This document shows, one piece after another, positions 8,696 to 17,879 of a stretch of 64,000 nucleotides of DNA. Made by a program: the position numbers and the translations under genes. Below the pieces are notes generated by a model, which did not search any database, had not been told where the DNA came from, and worked only from the letters and a program-made list of their open reading frames with translations. This DNA comes from Bradyrhizobium ottawaense (GTDB lineage Bacteria > Pseudomonadota > Alphaproteobacteria > Rhizobiales > Xanthobacteraceae). Location of the stretch: NCBI RefSeq assembly GCF_002278135.3, contig NZ_CP029425.2, positions 3,510,001 to 3,574,000 of the forward strand, in the 5' to 3' direction. Numbering within the stretch: position 1 is the first letter of the stretch; the number at the start of each line of letters is the position of its first letter.

Positions 8696-10921
8696 TCACT
8701 TTTCGGTAGAGTCTTGCCGCGACCGCCACGCCGCAAGCGTTGCGATACCATCCCAATAGTCTTTGCCTGGACCGGTCACGCGGCTGCGGTTCCGTAGCGC
8801 GGTGATCGCGGCAACCTGTTCGTCGCTGATTGGCGCTCCCAAGCCCTTCCATGTCAGCAAGATGTAATCAGCTCCGACGTGGAGGACGTCCAGATTGCGC
8901 GGCATGCTGTCTGAATCAAAAAGCGGGCTTTGCCCATGCGCCCAGAAATCCAGCCGGTCGCTCTCTATGTAAAAGGCATTCACATTGTGGCGGCGTAGCG
9001 CGGCAATGCTGATTGGGGCGGGCCCAAGCAGGACGTCTCCATAATCGGGCAGAAACACCGGATGCAAGGTATCCACGACCCGGCCAGATGGCAGGAGAGG
9101 GGACTCGGCGCAGGTCGGCAGAAAACGCAAAGCGGAATTGACGGGGAGGATGTGCCAATCAGCAGGGACGTGACTTGAAACCTCCCGACAGCGGCGTGGA
9201 TCGAGGTCGTCAAAGGACGGGGAGGTGCCAACCAGGCCGATGCGACCGGTGACAAACGCCAAGGCGCCCTGCATGCGCACGCGCGTTATCTCGCCCTGCG
9301 ACCTCGCAACCACAGTCGCGACAAGGGCCGCCAAAGCGATCGTCACCATCGCAGAAGGCAGAGAGACGAGGCGAAGTTGCAACTGACGCCGCCGAAAGAG
9401 ATCGGCGAGCGGCACGATGATTGAAATGGCAATGAGCGGAGTTGCGACCGATCGGAAGGCCAGCATGCGCTCCAGACTTCCATGTGAGGTGAGTGTGATC
9501 AGGCTGATGACAGCGAGCAGGCAGAGAGCGAGACCTACGACGAATGGGCCATTTCCTTGCGGGCGCCGTACTCTGAGCACGGCTGCGCACGCGACAATGA
9601 AAGCCGGGTATGTCCAGAAGTTCGTGCCAAAGAATAGGCTCCAGAGCACCTCCCGCAGGCGGCCGAAAGCAGCCACGATGTCGCGCATCGAGAATCCTGC
9701 ATATTTGATGCCCTGCGCGTTGTTTACGTAGACCATGAGCTCGAGGCTCGAGATTTGACGAAAGCGCTCCACGTTGATGAGCGGCATGAACACGCCGATC
9801 GGATTGACCTCGGCGATGCCGAGATAGATCTGGTTGACCAGAAGGCTGAGAGCCGCTGTGCCAAGACCGATTGCGGCCACTCCGAGTGGCCGCACGATGC
9901 CGCGCGGGCCATGAGCGAACCAGCCGGCGCCCGCTCCCGCCATCAAGAAGGCCGTGGCGATGATCGCCGCCTGGGGGACCATGATGGCGATGGACATCAC
10001 GGTTGGCACCAAGGCGCGGAAGATCACGCGGGCCTTGGTGGTGGCATAGAGCGGCCCTGCCCAACAGACGAACAGGAGGAAGGCGCCGGTCTCATAGTGA
10101 AAGCGCCCCGTCTCCAATCCGATGAAGCTCGACCACATTGCGATCAGGGCCGCGCATCCCGGCAGTATCCAGCCCGTTGTCAGCCGCACCGCCATGCGAT
10201 GGACCAGAGCCGCGATGGACAGCAAGTAGACGACCGAGAGGATTTGATGAGCCGTCGGACCACCGAAGCTCACGAGCAACATGTCGGCCCCGTGGCCGCG
10301 GCCGAGCAAGAACCAGAACAGCTTTGGCTGTTCGGGGTCGAGCCAGAGGGTGTGGCGGTTCTGCAGGTCAGCGAGGAGCGGAAGATAAAGTTGCGGGATA
10401 TCACCGCGCGTCGCGTCGAGCACGACGCCCTTCACCAGCAGAAGCACGACGGCCGACAAACCGATTAGTCCAACCAGCAGCCACTTCGCAGCCGTAGATG
10501 GTATCCAACGGCCACGGGATGGACGCGCAAGGTGCCAGGCGATAATGCCCGTCAAGAATGGGATGGTGATCCACGGGAAGAGCAATCCCGCCGCACCGAG
10601 GCAAACGCCAATCAAGACGCACAGAGCAGCGCCGCCGAAGAACTGCAGCACGAGCAAATCCGCGGCGTCGAGGTCGTTGCCTTCGTCGAGGCGGTTGACG
10701 AGCAGGGCCCCCATTCCGACAAACGCGATAGCCACGTAGGGAGCGAGGACAGCGAGACACAAGCTGTTCCAGGCGACCAAGGGGCCGCCGCTGAAGAACT
10801 GGACCTCGGGAGGAACCTTGATCAGTAGGCCTAAGGCCGCGATGAGGAATGGAGCCGTCATCAAGCCGGCGCGCGCGCTTGTTCGCCAGCCTCCCCAAGA
10901 CCAGCGTTTACCGGAATGCAT
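8696..10921 (-). CDS. Very large polytopic membrane protein, paralogue 1 (putative GT-C-like)
   Basis: 741 residues. About 14 hydrophobic segments fill the first 530 residues, and a soluble domain of about 190 residues ends the protein. Its marks are the segment GDIPQLYLPLLADLQNRHTL after the fifth or sixth helix and HILPVNSALRFLP, NVNAFYIESDRLDFW and YILLTWKG in the tail. The neighbouring 777-residue protein has the same marks in the same order, so these are tandem paralogues 48 bases apart. I know of no assigned function. Membrane topology plus an exported tail suggests a lipid-linked glycosyltransferase or polysaccharide-modifying enzyme. By eye the GC content of this pair is lower than that of the rest of the island, suggesting separate acquisition. 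Confidence 0.65.
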   Translation of the reverse strand: MHSGKRWSWGGWRTSARAGLMTAPFLIAALGLLIKVPPEVQFFSGGPLVAWNSLCLAVLAPYVAIAFVGMGALLVNRLDEGNDLDAADLLVLQFFGGAALCVLIGVCLGAAGLLFPWITIPFLTGIIAWHLARPSRGRWIPSTAAKWLLVGLIGLSAVVLLLVKGVVLDATRGDIPQLYLPLLADLQNRHTLWLDPEQPKLFWFLLGRGHGADMLLVSFGGPTAHQILSVVYLLSIAALVHRMAVRLTTGWILPGCAALIAMWSSFIGLETGRFHYETGAFLLFVCWAGPLYATTKARVIFRALVPTVMSIAIMVPQAAIIATAFLMAGAGAGWFAHGPRGIVRPLGVAAIGLGTAALSLLVNQIYLGIAEVNPIGVFMPLINVERFRQISSLELMVYVNNAQGIKYAGFSMRDIVAAFGRLREVLWSLFFGTNFWTYPAFIVACAAVLRVRRPQGNGPFVVGLALCLLAVISLITLTSHGSLERMLAFRSVATPLIAISIIVPLADLFRRRQLQLRLVSLPSAMVTIALAALVATVVARSQGEITRVRMQGALAFVTGRIGLVGTSPSFDDLDPRRCREVSSHVPADWHILPVNSALRFLPTCAESPLLPSGRVVDTLHPVFLPDYGDVLLGPAPISIAALRRHNVNAFYIESDRLDFWAHGQSPLFDSDSMPRNLDVLHVGADYILLTWKGLGAPISDEQVAAITALRNRSRVTGPGKDYWDGIATLAAWRSRQDSTEK

Positions 10922-10969
10922 GTAGATGTCTCCGCGGAGGATCGCTTTCCGCCGTCAAATCAGCAACCC

Positions 10970-13303
10970 TCAGCGGCATTTGGACAACTGATCGAGAATC
11001 GCGAGGTCTCTTGGCTTGCCGTCTGGTGGCAACTGGTGCCTCACCACCTCAAAGGGCTCGACACCGTAAGCCATTCGATAAATATCCTTCGATCTCGTCC
11101 TCAGCGTCGAGATTGCCGCTGCCGTTTCCGGAGTCAATGGCTGATCACCAGCCCGCCACGTCAATAGCCAGTAATGCGGAGTCTCGGCGCGAACCGCAAA
11201 ACGTCTCGCCAGTTCTTCTTTCTGGAAGAGGTCTGAGAACCCATTCAGCCAAAAATCGCAATTCTCCCTCTGGACGTAGAAAAGATTCACCCCCAACGCG
11301 CGAAGCGTGGCTTGCGCCGTATCGGCAGTCCCCAGCGCGACCTTCTTGAAATCGCGCGCGACATCGCTCTGATAGGTATGAATGACCTTGCCTCGCGTGA
11401 GGAGCGGCGAGAAATAGCATGGCACCAACGCGCGATAGCCGTTGAGAGGCAGAATGCGCTCAGACCCCGTCGATTGCTGCAGTTCGTCACAGCGCTGCCA
11501 GTCCAGGCTGACACGGGGCAACTGGCGAAGGGGGCGCCCGGTCACAAAAGCGACGGTCCCGTCGTCCCTGAAGCTCTGCCAGGGATAGGAAAGGGTTGTC
11601 CAGGCGCAGGTGATCAGGAGCGCCAGAAGGGCCACATGAGGCGCGTAGCGCCCGGGGGACCAGGTTGAGGCCAACCGCCGCACGACAACCAGCGCCCAAC
11701 AGGTGATGGCCACGGTCGCCAGCGGGAATAGCGCGGTGACATGAACGGATAGCCTGATCAGGCTCGGAATATTCAGCGTCATATCCAGAAGTCGGACGCT
11801 GGCTACGTAGGCGATGATGATCAAGAGCCCCGCAGCATTGAACGACATTCGCGACTTCGAGGCGCCGGAGCGATCCGGAAACAGCTTCGAGTCGATGTAA
11901 GCCACGGTGCAAGTTGCCGCCGCGAGAGCAATGGCAACGAGGAGAACGGACCTGACCTGCTTGAAGAAGGCGAACAACCCCGCCTTGCTGAGGAAGTCGC
12001 TGACCTCCAGCGACTGCGCCAGCACGAAATAGTCGAGAATATCGAGGCTTCCGAATTGTGAGAAACGCTCGACCGATGCGGCGCCCCGGAACAGCGAATA
12101 CGGGTTGGTGGCCGGGATTCCGAGGTAGAGATAATTGACGGAGAAGGCCAACATGCACCCGGCGATCGCTCCGCCCCCGAGCAGCACGCCGGTCATGACG
12201 CCGGACAGGTCGCGCTGAAGCGCCTTGGTGAGCACTCCCAACGCCGAGATCAAAAAGACGAACGCGGCGTAGAGCGGATAGGAAGCCGCGACTGCAAAGG
12301 CGCAAATGCCGGCGGCGAGCCTGTCTCGACTTTGGGAAGAGCGGATGACGACCAGCAGGAAATAGACGAAGAATGCCGCTGTCTGAAGGTGGTACTTTCC
12401 AAACTCCATGATGTGGAGGCCGGGTGTAACGGTCGGCACCGTCCTCGGCCAAGCAAGCCCGAGAATTGCCAGGCCGAGTGCGATCGGGATCGCAGCCTCT
12501 TCGCACCGGCGTCCGAAAGCCTGGAATGGAAGAACGAGGCGGGCGAGTTCGAAAATGACAGCGCCGATCCCGACGAAATAGAGAAACGAAATGATCTGGG
12601 CGACGTGGGGCGGCAGGAACGTCGCCAGCAACAGGTGCAGCCCGTTTCCGTGACCGATCTCGAAGTCGGAGAAGATGGGATTGTCGGCCGCAAGCCAGAT
12701 GCTGTGATTTCTCGCGACCTCCGCCAGATACGGGGCGTAGAGCTGTTGAACGTCGGTCGAAATGACATCGGGTATGATGGCGCGGTCGAGGAACACCGTC
12801 GCCAGAAGCCAAAGACCCAGCAGCGATGTTGCGATCAGCGGCAAAGTCACCGCGAGCTTCCGCGGCTTCCGAAAGCTGCGGCTGTCCCACAGCAGAACCG
12901 CGATCGCCAATCCGAGAACGATTTGTGGGTACAGGATGGAAAGAGCGCCTAGCCCAAATCCCGTCAAGACGAGCGTGGCCGCGCCGACGAAGAACTCGTC
13001 GACGCGCTGAGTGGGTTCGTGCCTGATGAGCGAGAACGTCAGGCGGCCGGTCGCCATGATGAACCAGCCGAGATACGGCGTCAGGACGATCCAGGCGAGG
13101 ACGTAAAATCGCGTTGTCCAGCCACCGTCAAATAGCAGCGTTCGATAAGTGCCGTCGCGGTTCAGGCACCACATGGAAAGAGCGGCCGGCGCGAAAATGA
13201 GCGCGCGCCACGACCATGTCTCGACGATGGTACGAAAACGCACCTCGGCAGATGTCATCGCATGGTCTTGTCCGGCGTTGCCCATGCTAGACCGGCGCTG
13301 CAT
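10970..13303 (-). CDS. Very large polytopic membrane protein, paralogue 2 (putative GT-C-like)
   Basis: 777 residues from ATG 13303; ATGs at 13285 and 13258 are possible alternatives that would remove the overlap with the upstream gene. It has many membrane segments and then a soluble C-terminal domain. Shared marks with paralogue 1 are QQLYAPYLAEVARNHSIWLA, YLGIPATNP, VERFSQFGSLDILDY, TVAFVTGRPL, RILPLNGYRALVP, GVNLFYVQRENCDFWL and HYWLLTWRAG. It follows the flippase-like gene with a 17-base overlap and precedes paralogue 1. Function unknown; the glycosyltransferase idea rests on topology and context only. Confidence 0.65.
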   Translation of the reverse strand: MQRRSSMGNAGQDHAMTSAEVRFRTIVETWSWRALIFAPAALSMWCLNRDGTYRTLLFDGGWTTRFYVLAWIVLTPYLGWFIMATGRLTFSLIRHEPTQRVDEFFVGAATLVLTGFGLGALSILYPQIVLGLAIAVLLWDSRSFRKPRKLAVTLPLIATSLLGLWLLATVFLDRAIIPDVISTDVQQLYAPYLAEVARNHSIWLAADNPIFSDFEIGHGNGLHLLLATFLPPHVAQIISFLYFVGIGAVIFELARLVLPFQAFGRRCEEAAIPIALGLAILGLAWPRTVPTVTPGLHIMEFGKYHLQTAAFFVYFLLVVIRSSQSRDRLAAGICAFAVAASYPLYAAFVFLISALGVLTKALQRDLSGVMTGVLLGGGAIAGCMLAFSVNYLYLGIPATNPYSLFRGAASVERFSQFGSLDILDYFVLAQSLEVSDFLSKAGLFAFFKQVRSVLLVAIALAAATCTVAYIDSKLFPDRSGASKSRMSFNAAGLLIIIAYVASVRLLDMTLNIPSLIRLSVHVTALFPLATVAITCWALVVVRRLASTWSPGRYAPHVALLALLITCAWTTLSYPWQSFRDDGTVAFVTGRPLRQLPRVSLDWQRCDELQQSTGSERILPLNGYRALVPCYFSPLLTRGKVIHTYQSDVARDFKKVALGTADTAQATLRALGVNLFYVQRENCDFWLNGFSDLFQKEELARRFAVRAETPHYWLLTWRAGDQPLTPETAAAISTLRTRSKDIYRMAYGVEPFEVVRHQLPPDGKPRDLAILDQLSKCR

Positions 13304-14267
13304 CGGTTCGTTCGGCGATGGCCCGCGCCTCCTCAGGGCTGAAGCCGGTGCGCTCGGGCGCGATCAGCCATACCAGCCCGCCGAACAGCCCGACGATCAG
13401 GCCGCCAAGACCCAGCAGGACCGATATCGCGAGCGCCTTGTCGGATGCGATCCCGGCGAGGCCAAGCGCAGCGACCATCGCGCCTTCGCGCACGCCCCAG
13501 CCTCCGATCGAGATGGGGACCGCGGAAGACAGGATGACGAGCGGGACCAGCACGAAGGCGTCAAGTGCGGTGAGGGGCGCCTCCAGTCCGATCGCGAGGA
13601 CATAGCAGGTCGCAACGGTGATCAGGTGGACGATAATGGCTGATACGATCAACATTGCCCGCCCTCCGGCCCCCAGCAACGGAGCCCTGACCAGCATCGC
13701 GAATTGCACGATCCTGGCCGGCACGGCCGCGATCAGGCGCGGCGGCCACCGGTCCAGCGTCGCCAGGGCGATTGCGCCGAGGCATGCAGCCGCCAGAACG
13801 GTCACGATCGCGAAAAGGAGTGAGTTGTCGTGGACACGAGGCAGCAGGAACGGCATTCCCGCCAGGACGATGAGACCGAGCGCCAGCAGCGCCAGGAAGC
13901 GATCGGCCACGATGCTGCCGATCGTCTGCGACCATTGCACGCCATTCCGCCGCAGCATCCAGATCCGGACCGCGTCACCGCCCGCGGGTAGCACCTGATT
14001 GAAAAAGGTGCTGATGATCAGAATGCGCCAGCCGGCCAGCCATCTCAGGGGCACGCTCATGGCGCGGAGGATCAGGATCCAGCGGTGGCAGAGAATGAAG
14101 GTCTGGGCGAACAGCAGCAACACAGCAAGCGCCAGCATGTTCAAGTTGACGGCGAGAAGATCGGCTTTCAGGGACGACAAGTCCTGGCTGCGCAAGAGCA
14201 ATACCAGGATCCCGATCGACACCGCGAACTTGACCAGGGTAACCAGTGCTTTTGCAGGCGGCTTCAT
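13287..14267 (-). CDS. Flippase-like membrane protein (LPG-synthase transmembrane domain family), copy 1
   Basis: 326 residues from ATG 14267 (MKPPAKALV); the frame is open to 14408 but that part overlaps the cupin gene and is not hydrophobic. About eight membrane helices carry the family's RWLAGWRILIISTFFNQVLP and PISIGGWGVREGAMV signatures. Family members that lack the catalytic domain of MprF are thought to move or handle lipid-linked molecules. The motif that reads NQVLPSSVGGDAVR in copy 2 (26887-27903) reads NQVLPAGGDAVR here, two residues shorter. The gene lies within the minus-strand train between the cupin and the giant membrane proteins. Confidence 0.82.
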   Translation of the reverse strand: MKPPAKALVTLVKFAVSIGILVLLLRSQDLSSLKADLLAVNLNMLALAVLLLFAQTFILCHRWILILRAMSVPLRWLAGWRILIISTFFNQVLPAGGDAVRIWMLRRNGVQWSQTIGSIVADRFLALLALGLIVLAGMPFLLPRVHDNSLLFAIVTVLAAACLGAIALATLDRWPPRLIAAVPARIVQFAMLVRAPLLGAGGRAMLIVSAIIVHLITVATCYVLAIGLEAPLTALDAFVLVPLVILSSAVPISIGGWGVREGAMVAALGLAGIASDKALAISVLLGLGGLIVGLFGGLVWLIAPERTGFSPEEARAIAERTDAAPV

Positions 14268-14328
14268 CGTCTGGTTTCGTCCTCGATCATTCACGGCGGG
14301 ATCGTCGAGCAGCGATAGGGGTCGAAAT

Positions 14329-14904
14329 TTACCGTCTCGCCAGATGCTCCACGGCGAGCGCACCAATCCGCGTGACGTAGTCGTGGACCTCGGCAGCGTC
14401 GCCGCCATCCGGGGCCCAGTCGGGAAATGCCGTGCGTGAGGGATCGAACGGGCCGGCGGTGGTTTCGTGGAACACCAGCCATTCCGAGGTGATCAGGATC
14501 GAGTGGAAGACCTTTTCGGGCATCCGGTAATAGCAGCGCTTGCCCTGGCCGTAGGGCGCCATCTCGAGGACGTCGCGAATGCGGCCGTCATCCTCGAAGA
14601 TCACGACCTGCGCAGTGCCCTCGATCACGTGAAACGATTCAGGTTTGCCAAAATGCTTGTGGGGCCGGACATAGGCCTCGCGATGATGCACGATCAGCAT
14701 CTCGTGCAGGCTGGACGCGGGATCGGGGTGCGTGCACAGCCGGCTGCGCAGACGCGGGTTGCCGGCGGCGATGCGTTTCAGCTCGACGATCGTGGCGTCA
14801 TCCGCCGTGACGATGGCGTCGTCCGAATAATACACTTCCGGATTTTGCGCGCGTAGCGACGTCGGCCGGCGCAGGCCGGCTTCATTCGAAGAAGATGAAC
14901 CCAT
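14329..14904 (-). CDS. WbuC-like cupin-fold protein
   Basis: 191 residues. The cupin signature YVRPHKHFGKPESFHVIEG gives the metal ligands (two His, Glu, and a later His in EKVFHSI). This matches the WbuC family found in O-antigen clusters of enteric bacteria, whose exact role is unsettled; a sugar epimerase or isomerase activity has been proposed. The start codon overlaps the end of the preceding methyltransferase gene by 23 bases. The N-terminal 20 residues (MGSSSSNEAGLRRP) are low complexity. Confidence 0.8.
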   Translation of the reverse strand: MGSSSSNEAGLRRPTSLRAQNPEVYYSDDAIVTADDATIVELKRIAAGNPRLRSRLCTHPDPASSLHEMLIVHHREAYVRPHKHFGKPESFHVIEGTAQVVIFEDDGRIRDVLEMAPYGQGKRCYYRMPEKVFHSILITSEWLVFHETTAGPFDPSRTAFPDWAPDGGDAAEVHDYVTRIGALAVEHLARR

Positions 14905-15556
14905 GGTCGCCCCGATAGCCGCATTTGTCGTAGATCCACGCCCAGGTTTCCGGGCCGTGGAAGCTCAGGCAGGTGAGCTGCCAGTAGAGGAGGTTCGCCT
15001 TCTCGCGCTCGTTGCGGAACGATTCCACCATCAGATATTTCGAGGTGCCGCGCCCGACGCGCTCGATCTCCGACACCGCGCGGAACACGTCCTCGAGCGG
15101 AAGGTTGTGCAGCACGCCGAGCGACACCACGAGGTCGAAGCTGTGATCGGGGTAGGGGAGCTCGACGGCGCTGCCGACCTTCAGCAGCGGCCGCACCTCC
15201 TCCTTGGCGTTGGCGATGCCGTAGTCGGAGATGTCGATGCCGGCGATCCTGAGGTCGGGGACAAGCTGGCTGAACTCGTAGAGCAGGTAGCCCTTGCCGC
15301 AGCCGACGTCGAGCACGCTCATGCCGGGCTTGATGCCGTAGCGATCGATCAGGGTCTGGGCGAGCGGGCGCCAGCGTCCGTCATAACGATAGCCGCCATA
15401 GCCGTAGCGCCGGTCGCCGTCCCAGTAGTCCTGCCCCCATTGCCGCGCGACGGTGGCGGATTCTGCCTTGTCGTGCTCGACCACGCGCTGAACGTAGTTC
15501 CGCCTGGTCGATGCGTGCATCGGTTGGAGCAGGTTGATCTCGCTCATGGGGCCCAA
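14882..15556 (-). CDS. Class I SAM-dependent methyltransferase
   Basis: 224 residues from 15556 (an ATG at 15547, giving MSEINLLQP, is equally possible). Motif I is MSVLDVGCGKGYLLYEF, motif II IAGIDISDYGIANAK, motif III DHSFDLVVSLGVLHNL. A Tyr/Gly-rich stretch GDRRYGYGGYRYDGRW precedes the core. It sits directly after the LIC12192-family gene (16-base gap) and overlaps the cupin gene. Likely acts on a sugar or nucleotide sugar of the same pathway; acceptor unknown. Confidence 0.85.
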   Translation of the reverse strand: MGPMSEINLLQPMHASTRRNYVQRVVEHDKAESATVARQWGQDYWDGDRRYGYGGYRYDGRWRPLAQTLIDRYGIKPGMSVLDVGCGKGYLLYEFSQLVPDLRIAGIDISDYGIANAKEEVRPLLKVGSAVELPYPDHSFDLVVSLGVLHNLPLEDVFRAVSEIERVGRGTSKYLMVESFRNEREKANLLYWQLTCLSFHGPETWAWIYDKCGYRGDHGFIFFE

Positions 15557-15572
15557 CCGGTCCGCGGCATCG

Positions 15573-15965
15573 TCACAGGATGGTGGCGTATTTATTGACC
15601 AGCAGGATGTCCTCGACGGCCTGGATGTCCTTCTGCGACGACAGCGTGATCTCCTCGACGGCGGCGTGGAGGTCGCAGCCCTCGCGCAGCACGCGGTCGT
15701 AGATCTCCCGTCGCCGTGCCTCGTCGGGCGGCAGCATGAAGATGCTGTAGAGGATCAGGCCATTCAGGCGGGGCAACTCGTCCAGGATGTCCTCGAGCAC
15801 CATGTAGCTGCCGGGCATGATGTGCTCGACGGCACTGAGCAGAAATTGCAGGTTCTTGCGCCGCGCGTAGTCGCGGATCACGATGTTCTGGACGTGCTGC
15901 GGGGTGCGGCTGCCGTTCAGCGGCCGCGCGCCGATATAGCCGCGATGGCCGGCTCGCTCAGCCAT
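15573..15965 (-). CDS. LIC12192-family 'sporadic carbohydrate cluster' protein
   Basis: 130 residues, close to the family's usual size. It shows the family's near-invariant opening RGYIGARPLNGSRTPQHVQN followed by VIRDYARRKNLQFLLSAVEH and YSIFMLPPD. The family was named from Leptospira and scattered unrelated bacteria, always in surface-carbohydrate clusters; its biochemical role is not known to me. The start overlaps the end of the 2OG-Fe(II) oxygenase gene by 8 bases, the pairing seen in other clusters of this type. A soluble cytoplasmic protein with no membrane segment. Confidence 0.85.
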   Translation of the reverse strand: MAERAGHRGYIGARPLNGSRTPQHVQNIVIRDYARRKNLQFLLSAVEHIMPGSYMVLEDILDELPRLNGLILYSIFMLPPDEARRREIYDRVLREGCDLHAAVEEITLSSQKDIQAVEDILLVNKYATIL

Positions 15966-16764
15966 GGAAGCCCCCTGGGAGCTTGTATTGCATGCCGACC
16001 CGCGTCGCCGGGCGCAACAGGATCGGTTCGAAGAACTCGCCGAAGCGCTTATCCGCGTAGGGCGACATGATGCTCTTGAAGCGGCAGTTCATGCTCCAGC
16101 GCGTGCCGGGCTCCTCGTTGACGCGATTGCCGTGCATCAGGGTCTGGTTGAACAGCATCACGTGACCGTAGGGGATCTCGATGAAGGTCGCGTGCGGCTT
16201 GATCGTCTTGTACAGCTCCTCGGCGCTGCGCAGGCTTGCCATCCGGTCCTGCATATCGCCGTTCAGCGACGGCGGCAGCAGATACATCGCCTTGGTGTGG
16301 TGGACGTCCACCAGCGGCACCCACACCACGACCTCGAACGGCGAGTCGCCCGACCAGACATCGGAATGGGTGGCGAGCAGCGAGGAATCGTCGCCGGGCA
16401 TCTGGATGCTGAGATTGACGCGGCGCTGCATGCAGAGCTCGTTGCCGACGATGGTCTCGATCGTCGAACGCGCCAGGCGGAAATAAGTCGGCCGGAACCA
16501 CGGCTCGGCGTTGAGGCCGTTGAAGACGTGCAGCCGCAGGCCGTTGAGATCGTCCACGCTCACTCGTGTGTGGATGCTGTCCAGCATCGCATAGGGATCG
16601 TTGCTGTGCGGCAGCTTGAGATAATCGGCCGCCAGCTCGGCGGCGCGCCGCTGGATGCGGTCGAGGCCTGCACGATCGTCGGCAGGCGTGGTGACGAAGC
16701 CGTTGTCGATGAAGCGCTGCGCCAGCGCCTGCTCATCGGCCTGAAGGAAGTCCGTATCCGTCAT
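15958..16764 (-). CDS. 2OG-Fe(II) oxygenase of the sporadic carbohydrate cluster (phytanoyl-CoA dioxygenase-like)
   Basis: 268 residues from ATG 16764, which overlaps the stop of the upstream aminotransferase gene as ATGA. The frame stays open far upstream, but that part lies inside the aminotransferase. Iron ligands can be placed: H133 and D135 in THSDVWSGD, distal H211 in TLMHGN, and R222 for 2-oxoglutarate. The double-stranded beta-helix would oxidise or hydroxylate a sugar carbon using O2 and 2-oxoglutarate. Its partner is the LIC12192-family protein encoded next. Substrate unknown. Confidence 0.85.
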   Translation of the reverse strand: MTDTDFLQADEQALAQRFIDNGFVTTPADDRAGLDRIQRRAAELAADYLKLPHSNDPYAMLDSIHTRVSVDDLNGLRLHVFNGLNAEPWFRPTYFRLARSTIETIVGNELCMQRRVNLSIQMPGDDSSLLATHSDVWSGDSPFEVVVWVPLVDVHHTKAMYLLPPSLNGDMQDRMASLRSAEELYKTIKPHATFIEIPYGHVMLFNQTLMHGNRVNEEPGTRWSMNCRFKSIMSPYADKRFGEFFEPILLRPATRVGMQYKLPGGFHG

Positions 16765-17879
16765 GCAAAATACTCCCGGGCGGTCGCGCAGATATAGCTG
16801 ATATCGGCGGCCGACAGGAACTGGTTGATGGGAAGCGTGAGGATCTGGTCTGCCTGCCGCTCGGTCACCGGGAACGCGCCGCGGCCTTGACCCAGATGCG
16901 CCGCCGCCGGCTGCAAATGGATCGGGACCGGATAATGGATCGCGGTCTCGATGCCCTTGTCGGCCAGATATTTCTGGAAGTCGTTGCGGCGGTCGGTCTG
17001 CACCACGAAGGTGTGGAAGGTGTTGAACTCGATGTTGCGGCAGGGCGGAATGAACAGAGGAAGCCCTGCGAGCTCGGCGCGGTATTGCGCGGCGTTGCGC
17101 CGCCGACGCTCGATCACGGAGGGCAGGTGACGCAGGCGAATGCGCAGCACCTCGGCCTGCAGCGTGTCGAGCCGTGATACGATGCCCCACTCCTGGACGT
17201 CACTGCGGTTGATGAGGCCGTGATTGCGCAGCCGGCGGATTCTTGCGGCGAGCTCGGCGTCGGCAGTGACGAGGAAGCCGGCATCGCCCGCGGCGTTGAG
17301 ATTCTTCAAGGGGTGGGCGGAGAAGCAACCGAACGTGCCGATGGTGCCGCTCATCCGCCCGTCATAGGTCGAGCCGACCGCCTGGGCGCTGTCCTCGATC
17401 ACGGCGAGCGCGTGCTTGTCCGCGATCGCCATCAGCGGGGTCATGTCGGCCATGCGCCCGGTCAGGTGTACCGGCATGATCGCCTTGGTGCGCGGCGTGA
17501 CGGCCGCCTCGACCGCGGCCGGATCGATGTTCTGGTCCGGCAGCACGTCCGCAAAGACAGGCGTGGCGCCGACCGCGATGATCGCGGCGGTCGAGGCCAC
17601 GAACGAATTCGGCGGGGTGATCACCTCGTCGCCGGGACCGATGTCGAGCGCCCGCAAGGCGAGGATCAGCGCGTCGGTGCCGGAATTCAGCGTCACGACA
17701 TGGGGCGAGCCGAGATAGGCGGACAATTCCTCCTCGAGCTTTCCGACCGCCGCCCCGCCGATGAAATCGCCGCGCTGGAATACGCCTTCCACCGCCTGCA
17801 TGATCTCGGTGCGCTCTTCCTCGAACTGGGCGGGAAGATTGACGTAACCGATGCGCCGGCGGCCGGTGTCAGCGTCCAT
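16761..17879 (-). CDS. DegT/DnrJ/EryC1/StrS-family sugar aminotransferase (copy 1)
   Basis: 372 residues, a full-length fold type I PLP enzyme. The PLP-binding lysine is K192 in SAHPLKNLN, with D163 in VIEDSAQAVGS contacting the pyridine nitrogen and the NSGTDAL phosphate loop at 65-71. These enzymes transaminate keto-sugar nucleotides. It overlaps the second aminotransferase gene upstream by 11 bases and the oxygenase gene downstream by 4. The C-terminal HYPVPIHLQPA is the usual family tail. Regiochemistry cannot be read from sequence. Confidence 0.9.
   Translation of the reverse strand: MDADTGRRRIGYVNLPAQFEEERTEIMQAVEGVFQRGDFIGGAAVGKLEEELSAYLGSPHVVTLNSGTDALILALRALDIGPGDEVITPPNSFVASTAAIIAVGATPVFADVLPDQNIDPAAVEAAVTPRTKAIMPVHLTGRMADMTPLMAIADKHALAVIEDSAQAVGSTYDGRMSGTIGTFGCFSAHPLKNLNAAGDAGFLVTADAELAARIRRLRNHGLINRSDVQEWGIVSRLDTLQAEVLRIRLRHLPSVIERRRRNAAQYRAELAGLPLFIPPCRNIEFNTFHTFVVQTDRRNDFQKYLADKGIETAIHYPVPIHLQPAAAHLGQGRGAFPVTERQADQILTLPINQFLSAADISYICATAREYFA

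Noticed and set aside
16765..17190. N-terminal extension of the 2OG-Fe(II) oxygenase
   Set aside because: The extra 142 codons lie inside the aminotransferase gene and are Arg/Ala-rich; the ATGA overlap at 16764 is the natural start.
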